A model generated the notes under the pieces. The model worked only from the letters and a program-made list of their open reading frames with translations, searched no databases and was not told the origin of the DNA. From Candidatus Omnitrophota bacterium (GTDB taxonomy: Bacteria > Omnitrophota > Omnitrophia > Omnitrophales > Aquincolibacteriaceae): 6,549 bases of DNA. Below are positions 6,165-6,549 of this stretch, piece by piece; the stretch's first letter is position 1, and each line of letters begins with the position of its first letter. The stretch covers positions 1 to 6,549 of the forward strand of contig JAMWDC010000082.1 in the NCBI GenBank assembly GCA_023819025.1, in the 5' to 3' direction. Position numbers and translations under genes: made by a program.

Positions 6165-6549
6165 ATGATGTTGCCTCCTATTGGTTTCTTATTCCCAGGA
6201 CAAGGCGCACAAGCGATCGGAATGGGCAAAGACTTTTCACAAAAATACCCCAAGGCTAAGGAAATTTTTGATCGAGCGGATACCATCCTTGGAATACCGC
6301 TAAGTCAAATATGTTTTGAAGGACCTGATGAAAGATTGACACGAACACTTTTTGCTCAGCCCGCCCTATTTGTAACAAGCCTTGCGATCCTGGCCGCGCT
6401 GCACGAAAAATATCCCGATCTTAACCCGAGCTGGGTGGCTGGGTTGAGTCTTGGTGAATTCACTGCTTTGGTCGCCTGTGGCGCCCTATCCTTCGAAGAC
6501 GGACTCCGGGTGGTCCAAACACGGGCCCAGGCCATGGAAGAGTGCTCAG
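6165..6549 (+). CDS. fabD: Malonyl-CoA:ACP transacylase FabD, 5' part cut by the window edge
   Basis: FabD transfers malonyl groups from CoA to acyl carrier protein, supplying the extender unit for fatty acid synthesis. The frame is open from ATG 6165 to the end of the window, giving 128 complete codons of an enzyme normally of about 300-320 residues. The N-terminus reads IGFLFPGQGAQ, the family signature, and Q65-P-A is the conserved segment before the active site. The nucleophile is Ser95 in GLSLGEFTALV. The more familiar GHSLGE has His before the Ser, here Leu94. The distal catalytic His and the oxyanion Arg region lie outside or near the edge and cannot all be checked. ATG 6165 and ATG 6168 are adjacent and either could be the start. 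The gene begins four bases after the fabH stop with only a weak ribosome site, so coupling to fabH is likely. Confidence 0.95.
   Translation, partial: MMLPPIGFLFPGQGAQAIGMGKDFSQKYPKAKEIFDRADTILGIPLSQICFEGPDERLTRTLFAQPALFVTSLAILAALHEKYPDLNPSWVAGLSLGEFTALVACGALSFEDGLRVVQTRAQAMEECS

Noticed and set aside
1..6549. Mobile element, CRISPR, toxin-antitoxin, phage or defence system
   Set aside because: No transposase, integrase, repeat array, terminal repeats or small paired genes were seen. All the coding space is taken by conserved housekeeping genes with uniform base composition.

Overview
This is a dense stretch of ordinary bacterial chromosome with every recognisable gene on the + strand and base composition close to half G+C. 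In order it holds the 3' end of an unrecognised gene, recG, rsmD, coaD, a DUF177/YceD gene, rpmF, plsX, fabH and the first part of fabD, which runs off the right edge. All genes look intact apart from the two cut by the window edges. I see no RNA gene, transposon, CRISPR array, long repeat or sign of recent transfer.

Layout. Positions 1-168 encode an Ala/Pro/Lys/Ser-rich, probably disordered C-terminal tail. recG (196-2259) follows after 27 bases. A 106-base gap (2260-2365) is the longest non-coding stretch and contains a weak candidate promoter plus the good Shine-Dalgarno sequence of rsmD. From rsmD onward the genes are packed tightly: rsmD and coaD overlap by 38 bases, coaD and DUF177 by 4 (ATGA), DUF177 and rpmF by 14, and plsX and fabH by 1 (TGATG). 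Only the rpmF-plsX spacer (57 bases) and the fabH-fabD spacer (4 bases) separate genes. This suggests one transcript with translational coupling.

How the genes fit together. RecG rescues stalled replication forks. RsmD methylates 16S rRNA. CoaD makes dephospho-CoA, the precursor of CoA and hence of acyl carrier protein's phosphopantetheine arm. DUF177 and L32 belong to large-subunit ribosome biogenesis. PlsX, FabH and FabD supply acyl-phosphate for phospholipids and start fatty acid synthesis. The cluster therefore ties ribosome production and CoA supply to membrane lipid production. The DUF177-rpmF-plsX-fabH-fabD order is widespread in bacteria.

Organism. The genes are clearly bacterial. 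A recG-rsmD-coaD lead into the rpmF-plsX-fab cluster, a four-cysteine L32 and a GLSLGE nucleophile motif in FabD would fit an uncultivated lineage such as Omnitrophota or another PVC-related group, or Nitrospirota. This is a guess from general familiarity and not a demonstrated assignment.

Novelty. I found no undescribed system. The most notable points are small: the 38-base rsmD/coaD overlap with a GTG start, a His in place of the usual Asp in PlsX's N-terminal GGD motif, and an unidentified low-complexity protein tail upstream of recG.
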